Assembly: GCA_049616325.1 (NCBI GenBank)
Contig: JBMZHG010000051.1
Coordinates: 1-10,479, forward strand
DNA: 10,479 nt
Direction: 5' to 3'
Origin: UBA11663 sp049616325
GTDB lineage: Bacteria > Bacteroidota > Bacteroidia > Flavobacteriales_D > Sanyastnellaceae
Part shown: positions 1-6,167 of the stretch, one piece after another
Layout of the letters: the number at the start of each line of letters is the position of its first letter
Position numbering within the stretch: position 1 is the first letter of the stretch
Translations under genes and position numbers: made by a program
Notes under the pieces: model-generated
What the model was told of the DNA's origin: nothing
What the model saw: only the letters and a program-made list of their open reading frames with translations
The model's database searches: none

Positions 1-135
1 CGCGGCACTCGGTGGGTGGCGATTGTGGGAGAGGCGGAGCTGGCTTCTGGCACGGTGACGTTGAAGGACATGCGGGAGGGAAGCCAACACGAGGTCACCC
101 TTGCAGAGGCGGTTTCCACGGTTTCCCGAGCTTGA
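1..135 (+). CDS. hisS: Histidyl-tRNA synthetase, C-terminal 44 residues (partial, 5' end outside window)
   Basis: Frame 1 is open from the first base to a TGA at 133-135. The peptide carries RWVAIVGEAEL followed by GTVTLKDM, which is the end of the anticodon-binding domain of class II histidyl-tRNA synthetase (usual form: a hydrophobic strand, I(I/V)GExEL, then GTVTLKDM). The enzyme charges tRNA-His in the cytoplasm. Only the tail is visible, so the catalytic motifs cannot be checked. The gene converges on the minus-strand gene ending at 148, leaving 12 bp between the stop codons with no terminator-like hairpin in the gap. The assignment rests on this short motif but the pattern is distinctive. 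Confidence 0.85.
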   Translation, partial: RGTRWVAIVGEAELASGTVTLKDMREGSQHEVTLAEAVSTVSRA

Positions 136-147
136 GTGACCCCGCCA

Positions 148-732
148 TCAGGCGATTCCTTTGTCGGCAAATTGTCGGTCGTATGCCGCGCGATACTGTT
201 GAATCAAAAGGTTTATCTGAATAATCTTATTTACCTCGTTTTCAGTAATTTGATATTTATTTAGGTCTCGTGATAGGTCGGAATTGGGGAGGTGTGTAAT
301 GCTGGACAGGGTGCCACGGATTTGTTCTTCGGCGGGCAAGAAATCTTCGAGAGCCATCTCTGGGAATTGACCCACTTCGAGCATGTGGCGAAGCGATTTG
401 GAAACCGCGCCAAGGAGCGTTTCCAAGTCCTCCCAATCACGCGGGCTGGATGCGGCGAGCAACCTCGATTGCACAAGGTCCAACATCCATTCCACTTCGC
501 GGCGCAGTTCTTCCAGGTGGCGGTTGTTGTCTTGGGTGGTCCTCAGATCCCTTTGTCGGAGGCCCAATTCTTGGAGGCGCATGCCCATGTTTCGTGCATG
601 AACCATCCTTTCGTACAGGCGGTCCATGTCAGGGAGTGCGGACTTCTTGCTCGCAACGCCACGCAGCCTGCCGACGGCGACGCCGGAAGCCAACCCGGCG
701 ATTACTCCCATTCCGACAAGAACGGCGTTCAC
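148..732 (-). CDS. Membrane-anchored coiled-coil protein of unknown function, coupled to meaB
   Basis: A 194-residue protein I do not recognise. Residues 3-21 form a glycine-rich hydrophobic helix (many small residues, GxxxG-like spacing), probably a single N-terminal membrane anchor or uncleaved signal. Residues about 35-95 are strongly charged and heptad-like and probably form a coiled coil. A second helical part follows (100-145), then a short C-terminal helical tail. The start is GTG at 732-730 and overlaps the meaB stop codon as GTGA, so translation is probably coupled to meaB. The last 35 or so codons are conspicuously AT-rich (Asn, Ile, Lys, Tyr, Gln), unlike the rest of the gene. Nothing visible suggests an enzyme. 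A structural or scaffold role at the membrane is possible but unproven. Confidence 0.75.
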   Translation of the reverse strand: MNAVLVGMGVIAGLASGVAVGRLRGVASKKSALPDMDRLYERMVHARNMGMRLQELGLRQRDLRTTQDNNRHLEELRREVEWMLDLVQSRLLAASSPRDWEDLETLLGAVSKSLRHMLEVGQFPEMALEDFLPAEEQIRGTLSSITHLPNSDLSRDLNKYQITENEVNKIIQINLLIQQYRAAYDRQFADKGIA

Positions 733-1781
733 GGATCAAGGGCGTTCATCTGCACCCACTTGCGTGCCGCGGCAAACGGACTAGTGTCGCCTCTCGCAAC
801 CTCGGTTTCAAGCCGCTTCCAGGATTCGGATGTCTGGTGCATGTGGGCTTCTACCAGGAGTTGACGGGCGTGACGTTGAAAGGCTTCGAGGCGTTGCAAC
901 TCACGTTGCTGGTTCCACCAACCTGAATCCATCCACGTGGCCTTGAGGGATTCGACGTGCGTCCAAATGGCCTCGTGTCCTTCTCCTGTGAGGCTCGAAG
1001 CCAGCATTACCTCGACAGGCGTCCCTGAAGGCGGCTGTCCGAAGACATGGAGGGCGTGACGGTAAGCTTGTGCAGTGTCTCGGCATGCTGCCAAGCGCTC
1101 TTGTTCCGCCTTGTGCACCACCAAAAAGTCCGCCATCTCCACCACGCCGCGCTTGATGCCCTGCACGTCGTCGCCCGCCCCTCCGATCAAGAGGAGGCAG
1201 AACATGTCGACCATGCTTCTCACGGCAACTTCACTTTGTCCGACGCCAACCGTTTCCACGAGAATCAAGTCGTATCCGGCAGCTTCGCAAAGCTGGATGG
1301 CTTCCGAGGTGGCTCGGGCCACGCCTCCGAGGGTGTTGGATGCGGCAGAGGGTCGAACGAACGCATCGGCGTGCTTGGACAAGTCTGTCATGCGTGTCTT
1401 GTCTCCAAGAAGGGACCCTCCGGTTCGTTGGGAGGAGGGGTCCACGGCCAACACGGCGACGCGCCATCCTCGTTTCAGGGCCTCCAGCCCAAACCGTTCA
1501 ATCAACGTGCTTTTGCCCGCGCCTGGAATGCCTGTAAACCCGATTCGTAGGCTGCTGCGTGGGACCGACGTCAAACGAAGCAAGGACTCGATGCGCGGCT
1601 GGTGTTCTGGCAACGAGCTCTCCACCCACGTGATGGCTTGCGCCAACGCGTCGCGGTGCCCTTCGGTCAAGGCTTCTGCCAGCGTTTCAGGCGTCCAAGA
1701 GGTGGCTTGGCGAATGATGCCGGCGGCGTTTTTCCTTGCTCGATCGCGCGCAGTGTCCCGTTCACGGTTCTTGGCACTCAT
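729..1781 (-). CDS. meaB: MeaB/ArgK family GTPase, chaperone of B12-dependent mutase
   Basis: A 350-residue P-loop GTPase of the MeaB/ArgK/MMAA family. Family members load and protect adenosylcobalamin in methylmalonyl-CoA mutase or related mutases in the cytoplasm. Visible elements are an N-terminal helical arm (1-75), the P-loop GIPGAGKST (84-92), VDPSS (113-117), the family signature GDKTRM (126-131), the G3/switch segment ETVGVGQSE (176-184), a G5-like SSLTGEG (262-268) and a C-terminal helical dimerisation arm (285-350). The G4 motif, usually NKAD, reads HKAE (223-226), an unusual form. The ATG at 1781-1779 is chosen because the upstream 42 in-frame residues have no family similarity and would run across the divergent gene's start. 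No mutase gene is in the window, so the client is not visible. The gene heads a two-gene operon with the coiled-coil protein. Confidence 0.92.
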   Translation of the reverse strand: MSAKNRERDTARDRARKNAAGIIRQATSWTPETLAEALTEGHRDALAQAITWVESSLPEHQPRIESLLRLTSVPRSSLRIGFTGIPGAGKSTLIERFGLEALKRGWRVAVLAVDPSSQRTGGSLLGDKTRMTDLSKHADAFVRPSAASNTLGGVARATSEAIQLCEAAGYDLILVETVGVGQSEVAVRSMVDMFCLLLIGGAGDDVQGIKRGVVEMADFLVVHKAEQERLAACRDTAQAYRHALHVFGQPPSGTPVEVMLASSLTGEGHEAIWTHVESLKATWMDSGWWNQQRELQRLEAFQRHARQLLVEAHMHQTSESWKRLETEVARGDTSPFAAARKWVQMNALDP

Positions 1782-1841
1782 GTTGGGAAGATACGTGAAA
1801 GGCCGGACCGCGCCCGAGCAAACTGCCCGTACTTTGTCGGC
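1782..1841. promoter_or_regulatory. Divergent intergenic region between meaB and the transthyretin-like protein gene
   Basis: This 60-bp gap must hold the promoters or leaders of both divergent genes. I see only a partial match to the Bacteroidota -7 element: TACTTTG at 1830-1836 on the plus strand, one base short of TAnnTTTG and very close to the start codon. There is no well-spaced -33 TTG, and nothing convincing on the minus strand. The promoters may lie partly inside the opposing genes. Confidence 0.3.
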
Positions 1842-2603
1842 ATGCACCGGGAGTTTACAACTGCAATGTTGGCCATGTTGATTGGGGTCGGCGCGGGAGT
1901 CGCGCAAGTCGATTCCTCGAGCGCTTTGTGCGACAGCGCGGTGGTCATTTCAGGTTCGGTAGCCGACGACAACGGCCGATGGATTCCGTCGTCGATGGTG
2001 GTGAACCGCAGGACGAGCGCGGGCGAATTTGTGGGGAGCGACCGTGAATTTTTGGTGCGCGCATGCTTGGGGGATACCCTTGTGTTTGGGGCCGTGGGGT
2101 ACCAAACCAGGGAGCGCGTCGTGGTGGACGGGTCGCGCATGGCGGTCCGACTGCGTGTCCTCTCCGTGGAGGTGGGGACAGCCGAAGTCATCGCGCCGCG
2201 AACCCTGCAACAGATTGTCCAAGACATTCAGGCTTTGGGGTACAAGGAAGAGGACTTCCGAGTTTCAGGAATCAACGCCCTTCAGAGCCCCATCACGTTC
2301 TTGTACGAGGCGTTTGCCCGTGAACCCCAAAGCCGCCGTGCGGTTGCTCAGTTGGAGAACGACGACCGTCGCCGGGAGCTGCTCCAAGAGCTTTTCACGA
2401 AGTACGTGGACTACGACATTGTCGAGCTCGAAGCTTGGGAATTCGATGCGTTCGCGCGGTTTTGTGATCCCGGAGACGACTTGCTCAAGCGCTGGTCGCA
2501 ATACGAATTCATCTTGTACGTCAAGCAACGATACCAGGTCTTCCGCATGATGCCCCGCGCTTTGCCGCCAGGGGAGATGGAATACCATTTGGACGAAGAC
2601 TGA
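1842..2603 (+). CDS. Exported protein with carboxypeptidase-regulatory-like (transthyretin-like) domain
   Basis: A 253-residue protein. Residues 1-21 look like a signal peptide (a short basic and polar start, hydrophobic stretch LAMLIGVGAGV, then AQ), so the product is probably periplasmic or surface-exposed. Residues 34-115 fit the CarboxypepD_reg-like beta-sandwich: ISGSV near the start, then GDTLVFGAVGYQ, followed by a basic strand and a final hydrophobic strand. This domain is common in Bacteroidota, both alone and in TonB-dependent receptors. The remainder (about 120-253) is helical and acidic to basic, with SPITFLYEAFARE at 149-161, a region I recall following this domain in other Bacteroidota single-domain proteins. 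There is no beta-barrel or enzyme motif. The ATG at 1842 is chosen over an upstream in-frame start because it opens the signal peptide and lies outside meaB. Its role is unknown. Confidence 0.82.
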   Translation: MHREFTTAMLAMLIGVGAGVAQVDSSSALCDSAVVISGSVADDNGRWIPSSMVVNRRTSAGEFVGSDREFLVRACLGDTLVFGAVGYQTRERVVVDGSRMAVRLRVLSVEVGTAEVIAPRTLQQIVQDIQALGYKEEDFRVSGINALQSPITFLYEAFAREPQSRRAVAQLENDDRRRELLQELFTKYVDYDIVELEAWEFDAFARFCDPGDDLLKRWSQYEFILYVKQRYQVFRMMPRALPPGEMEYHLDED

Positions 2604-2621
2604 CAGCCGACGGACTTCCGA

Positions 2622-2927
2622 TCAATCCACGAGGTAGCTCAGTTGGAGGTAGAGGATGAACCACTTGAAGAACATGCCGGCCACGCTCAGGCCAACGGCC
2701 GCCACTCGCGGCGTTTGCCACTTTTCGGGGATTTCGTCAAAACGTCGAACCAGGTCCACAAAAAGCGAAACGACTGCGATCAGCTCAAAGATGTTGAGCA
2801 GTGACTGCACGCCTTCCAGTGCGTCTCTCCAAGCACGGGCTTGGTCGGTCAAGTGGAACACAAAGAAAGCGAGGTTGTAACACAACAACGCGCCCAAGAC
2901 GCCGTTGAGGATGCGGTGTGGAGACAT
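2622..2927 (-). CDS. Small three-helix membrane protein of unknown function
   Basis: A 101-residue protein with three probable membrane segments: about residues 8-25 (VLGALLCYNLAFFVFHL), 42-60 (an aliphatic stretch with FELIAVVSLFVDLV) and 76-98 (a stretch with VAAVGLSVAGMFFKWFIL). Short charged loops separate them, one carrying RRFDEIPEKW. I recognise no family. The ATG at 2927 is preferred over an in-frame start at 3002, because the extra 25 residues lie in the divergent promoter region and have no clear coding character. It converges on the transthyretin-like gene with an 18-bp gap and diverges from the lipoprotein gene. Confidence 0.65.
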   Translation of the reverse strand: MSPHRILNGVLGALLCYNLAFFVFHLTDQARAWRDALEGVQSLLNIFELIAVVSLFVDLVRRFDEIPEKWQTPRVAAVGLSVAGMFFKWFILYLQLSYLVD

Positions 2928-2976
2928 GGACCGCAAATTACACCGACCCGTGTTCAAAACACCGCAAAACAAGGCC

Positions 2977-2989
2977 TTGACTTTGTCAA
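2977..2989. promoter_or_regulatory. Perfect 5-bp dyad TTGAC-TTT-GTCAA, possible operator or -7 element
   Basis: The only clear symmetric element in the 84-bp divergent region between the small membrane protein (start 2927) and the lipoprotein (start 3012). On the plus strand the bases TGACTTTG (2978-2985) match five of six fixed positions of the Bacteroidota -7 consensus TAnnTTTG and sit 26 bp upstream of the lipoprotein ATG, a plausible promoter distance. No good TTG -33 element is present. The dyad could instead bind a regulator. It is short enough to arise by chance. Confidence 0.3.
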
Positions 2990-3011
2990 AAAACAGAACC
3001 ATTTTTCACCC

Positions 3012-3155
3012 ATGAAAACGCGTCAACTTTCCATGTTTGCTTGGCTCCTCGGAGCAGCGATGATCGTCGCCACTTTTGCCTCTTGCTCTACCGCCGGACA
3101 GCAGTCCTGCAGTGCATACCAGCAAGTTCAGCCTGCGGCACAGCCCGGTCGCTGA
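3012..3155 (+). CDS. Very small predicted lipoprotein (47 residues)
   Basis: A basic start (KTR) is followed by a hydrophobic stretch at about residues 8-22 and FASC at 22-25, which reads as a lipobox with Phe instead of the usual Leu at -3. Signal peptidase II cleavage would leave a mature peptide of only 23 residues beginning at Cys25. A second cysteine is at 33 in the segment SCSAYQQ, and the tail is rich in Gln, Pro and Ala. Tiny lipoproteins of this kind are frequent in Bacteroidota and usually uncharacterised. The ATG at 3012 is chosen because it opens the signal peptide. The stop TGA (3153-3155) is one base from the stop of the convergent MBOAT gene. An unlipidated exported peptide is the alternative. 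Confidence 0.6.
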   Translation: MKTRQLSMFAWLLGAAMIVATFASCSTAGQQSCSAYQQVQPAAQPGR

Positions 3156-3156
3156 T

Positions 3157-4788
3157 TTAAAATTGCCAGTAAATGAAAGGCTTGTGGTAGCTTGAACTGC
3201 ACCACACAGCCAGCGCCGTTGCGGCGCACCACAAACACCACGTCGCCCACATCGGGAGTGACGTGGTTTTTTCTTGCAGCAAGCTGCGCCAAGAAGGAGG
3301 CAGCAGATGCAGGACGTAGCCGGCTCCCATTAAAACCAAGCCCGCGAGGTAGGAAGGAGCCCAAACCAAGTCTCCCCAATTCGGGGCGGGAAGTTGCATT
3401 TGGTGCAACAGGGTCAGTGCCGTATCCCAAGCGTATTCCGGATGCGGGGCGGAGGTGGACTCGTCCCATGAGATCAACGACCCAGCGCGAAACCAAATCC
3501 GAGAAAAGACCACCGTGTGGAAGGTGACGAACCATCCAAGAAAACGTCGTGGGAAGAAGCCGGGGGTTTTGGGGAGAAGCACCCATCCTGCCAGCACAAG
3601 GCCGTTCAGCGCCCCCCACATGACAAAGTTGAGGTGAGCGCCGTGCCAAAGGCCGCCCACGAGCATGACAAGAAACACGTTCACGGCCGTGGCCACGCGT
3701 CGCGAGAAGCTGAGCGACATCAACATGGCGGCAGACACCAGCAGCGCCCCACCCGCCACAACCAGCCACCCACCCAATTCGCCCCAAGCCCACGCTGCAA
3801 CAATCAGCGCTCCCAAGGTCAAGGTGGCGCTGACGGCACTCAATTGGCGGTTGCCTCCAAGTGGAATGTACACGTAGTCCTTCCACCACGAGGACAACGT
3901 CATGTGCCAACGCCGCCAAAACTCCGAGGGCGATGTTGCTCGGTAGGGGAAGCGAAAGTTCTCGGGCAGGTGGATGCCCAGAAGCCCAGCCATGCCTTTG
4001 GCCATGTCAGTGTACCCGCTGAAATCGGCGTAAACCTGCAGGCTGTAGCCGTAAAGGGCCAAAAGCACTTCCCAAGAAAACCATTCTCCAGGTCGGTCGA
4101 AGGCGGGGTCCACAACCCACGCACCCACCAAGTCCCCGAGCAAGACCTTTTTCAGCAGCCCAGAAAGGATGAGCTGCACGTGTCGACGGTCCTCGCCGCG
4201 CGAGGCAACCCAATTGGGCGATTCGAGTTGGGGCAGGAAATGGGAGGCCCGGACGATGGGGCCGGCAACGAGTTGCGGGAAAAAGGTGATGTACGTCGCA
4301 AAGGACAGAAAGGACGCGGGTTGTTCGACTGTTCTTCGGTGAACGTCCACCACGTAACTGATGGCCTGAAATGTGTAGAATGAAATGCCCAACGGCAGCA
4401 TCCATTCGTCGAGCCTCCACGTTCCCGATGCAAGTCTCGCGGAAATTCCAGGGAACAGGTCGGCCACGAAGTAGGCGTACTTGAACGTCGCCAGTCCCGC
4501 CACGTTGAGGACGATTGCAAGGGCGGCAAGCGAGGTGCGCATGACGCCCGATTGGCGGTGGATGGCCAAGGCGAGGACGTGGTTGACCGCCACCGAAGCC
4601 ACCAAGATCCACGTCAGGTGACGCGCTGCGACCGCATACAGGCCGAGGCTGAACGCGAGCAGCATCCCTTTGCGCAGGTTGGGAATTTGGCCGGCAGAAG
4701 GAAGAACTTGCCGCACCCCCGCCACCGTCAAAAAGACGCCAGCAAACGCCGCCCAAAACTCCCACGCGGTGAAAGTGATTTGGCTCAT
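3157..4788 (-). CDS. MBOAT family membrane O-acyltransferase (AlgI/PatA-like)
   Basis: A 543-residue polytopic membrane protein of the membrane-bound O-acyltransferase family. These enzymes move acyl groups, usually acetyl from a cytoplasmic donor, across the inner membrane to an acceptor or partner enzyme. Family signatures are MLPLGISFYTFQ (130-141), FFPQLVAGPI (169-178), YADFSGYTDMA (253-263), SEFWRRWHMTLS (288-299), WKDYVYIPLGG (302-312) and GGLWHGAH (378-385), where His382 is the invariant MBOAT histidine. The C-terminus PFIYWQF is typical of Bacteroidota members, and the length is normal for the AlgI group. The ATG at 4788 overlaps the upstream SGNH stop as ATGA, and the further upstream ATG at 4836 lies inside the SGNH gene and is rejected. 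It is the last gene of the operon. The acceptor is not stated by this sequence alone; the LysM gene in the operon favours peptidoglycan over alginate. Confidence 0.93.
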   Translation of the reverse strand: MSQITFTAWEFWAAFAGVFLTVAGVRQVLPSAGQIPNLRKGMLLAFSLGLYAVAARHLTWILVASVAVNHVLALAIHRQSGVMRTSLAALAIVLNVAGLATFKYAYFVADLFPGISARLASGTWRLDEWMLPLGISFYTFQAISYVVDVHRRTVEQPASFLSFATYITFFPQLVAGPIVRASHFLPQLESPNWVASRGEDRRHVQLILSGLLKKVLLGDLVGAWVVDPAFDRPGEWFSWEVLLALYGYSLQVYADFSGYTDMAKGMAGLLGIHLPENFRFPYRATSPSEFWRRWHMTLSSWWKDYVYIPLGGNRQLSAVSATLTLGALIVAAWAWGELGGWLVVAGGALLVSAAMLMSLSFSRRVATAVNVFLVMLVGGLWHGAHLNFVMWGALNGLVLAGWVLLPKTPGFFPRRFLGWFVTFHTVVFSRIWFRAGSLISWDESTSAPHPEYAWDTALTLLHQMQLPAPNWGDLVWAPSYLAGLVLMGAGYVLHLLPPSWRSLLQEKTTSLPMWATWCLWCAATALAVWCSSSYHKPFIYWQF

Positions 4789-6167
4789 GGCGAAGCAGGG
4801 ACGTCGTTCGACAAAGGCCGGATCATGGCGCGCCATTCGTGGTGGAGCGCCTCTTCGAACCGACGACCCACTTCTCGCGCCCCGCGCCGGGTGAAATGAA
4901 TGTGGTCGGAACCGGCCCAGCCTCGGTCAGCCCACTCGGCCATGCTGCCGACGCCGCCCATTGCCGCCTGCAAGTCCCAGTACAGTGCGCCCGCGCGACT
5001 CACCTCGGTTTGCAGGGCCGCGACCACCCATCCCAAGCCAGGGTATTCCTCCTCGGACTCCCCCATGTCCGACGGGCCGATGACCACGACGGGAACTCCG
5101 GAGAAGGTGGCGCGAAGGAGCGCGATGTTCTTAGACAACCGCCGGGCGTACCCTCGTGCTTCCGCGGGGGACTGAATTCCAGGAACGGCGTTGCCGCCAA
5201 ATTGCAAGAGGACCAAATCCGGGGGGTGACGTTCTTTCAGGTGCGCCCAATCTTGCGCAGGCACGTCGTCGAACAACGTGCCGGAAGACCCGCGCAACGG
5301 AAGGTTGTGGACGAGGACGCCCTTGTCGGAACCGAGAAACACCCCCTGAAGTTGTGCGGCTTTCAACCGAAGCTCGAGCTTGTTCTCGGCCGGGCCGTGC
5401 TCCCAACGCGTCCAGTTCGCATCGGGGCTCAGTTCTGTCATCGTCCCCGAGTCGGAAGGCAACGTGGCTTGGATGCCAGAAAGCACGTCGCCCCAAACCT
5501 CCGTTGCGGTCCAACCCGTCAGGGACTGACTCGACGCCCCGTTGCCGCGCACCGACCATCGCGCAGAATCGCGCACGGAGTTGGTGGCGAAAAACGGCAG
5601 GCGCAGGGCCTCCAAATTCCGCCCGCGACCAAACCCCGCTTGCCGCGTGACGGTGCCCGTCGTGGATTCCAACGTGGCGGTGGTCGGCGCCGGCGTCACA
5701 GGAAGAACCCACCCCGGCCCGCGCCCGCCCCAACGGCGCTGCCACGATTCTCGTAGCACGCCGGTGATGCGGTCTCCCTCGATTTGGCTGTCCCCCCAAT
5801 GGTACACTTCCACGCGCCGCCGCTCGGCTTCAGGGAGGAGGTTCATGAACCGAGCCAAGGCATACCACGCTGCCGTCGTTCCTTGGATCCGCCATGCCGC
5901 CGGAAACTCGTCGGGAAGGCTGTCCAGGAAAGCCGTGGCTTCGAGGCGGTCGGCATCCTCCAGTGAACCGTGCTTCGAGGTGACGGACCCACGTGTTTCG
6001 AAGGCGGGCTTGAGGGCGAGTGGGCGCATCGGTTCAAGGGGCTCACCCGAGGTGCGCGCCCAAGGAGCCTCGGGCTCGACCCGGTCCCAAGCCATCCAAG
6101 TTCCAAGAAGCACAAGCCACATTCCAGCCCAATGAACCCAAGGTCGTGCGTCGGTCAAGGACGTCAT
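4785..6167 (-). CDS. Membrane-anchored SGNH/GDSL-type esterase or O-acetyltransferase, MBOAT partner
   Basis: A 460-residue protein with an N-terminal hydrophobic segment (10-27, rich in Trp and Leu) acting as a signal anchor, so the catalytic domain is periplasmic. The nucleophile block is HWGDSQIEGDR (123-133) with Ser127, a GDSQ variant of GDSL. A later block QFGGN (322-326) corresponds to GxND. The catalytic dyad lies in SDHIHF (420-425), with Asp421 and His424. About 200 residues separate the first two blocks, which suggests an inserted beta-rich, possibly carbohydrate-binding, domain (about 160-315, inference). SGNH partners of MBOATs transfer acetyl to, or remove it from, envelope polysaccharides (AlgJ, AlgX and PatB are examples). 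Start ATGA overlaps the stop of the LysM gene, and stop ATGA overlaps the MBOAT start. Transferase and esterase activity cannot be told apart by eye. Confidence 0.88.
   Translation of the reverse strand: MTSLTDARPWVHWAGMWLVLLGTWMAWDRVEPEAPWARTSGEPLEPMRPLALKPAFETRGSVTSKHGSLEDADRLEATAFLDSLPDEFPAAWRIQGTTAAWYALARFMNLLPEAERRRVEVYHWGDSQIEGDRITGVLRESWQRRWGGRGPGWVLPVTPAPTTATLESTTGTVTRQAGFGRGRNLEALRLPFFATNSVRDSARWSVRGNGASSQSLTGWTATEVWGDVLSGIQATLPSDSGTMTELSPDANWTRWEHGPAENKLELRLKAAQLQGVFLGSDKGVLVHNLPLRGSSGTLFDDVPAQDWAHLKERHPPDLVLLQFGGNAVPGIQSPAEARGYARRLSKNIALLRATFSGVPVVVIGPSDMGESEEEYPGLGWVVAALQTEVSRAGALYWDLQAAMGGVGSMAEWADRGWAGSDHIHFTRRGAREVGRRFEEALHHEWRAMIRPLSNDVPASP

Noticed and set aside
12..224. Plus-strand 70-residue open frame at the left edge
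   Set aside because: It is out of frame with the hisS tail and overlaps the 3' end of the minus-strand gene; its composition (Gly, Arg, His) is typical of a shadow frame.
292..864. Plus-strand open frames opposite the coiled-coil protein and the end of meaB
   Set aside because: Antisense shadows in GC-rich DNA without family motifs, covering two well-supported minus-strand genes.
1782..1907. Extended meaB start at 1907
   Set aside because: The additional 42 residues lack MeaB similarity and overlap the signal peptide of the divergent gene.
2977..2996. TTGAC/GTCAA dyad as an intrinsic terminator
   Set aside because: On the plus strand an A run, not a T run, follows, and the 5-bp stem is AT-rich; on the minus strand the T run precedes the stem.
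3517..4383. Plus-strand 288-residue open frame opposite the MBOAT gene
   Set aside because: His-, Gln- and Arg-rich antisense frame with no domain pattern; the MBOAT signatures on the other strand are unambiguous.
4839..5756. Plus-strand 305-residue open frame opposite the SGNH gene
   Set aside because: Arg- and Pro-rich antisense shadow of a strongly supported gene.
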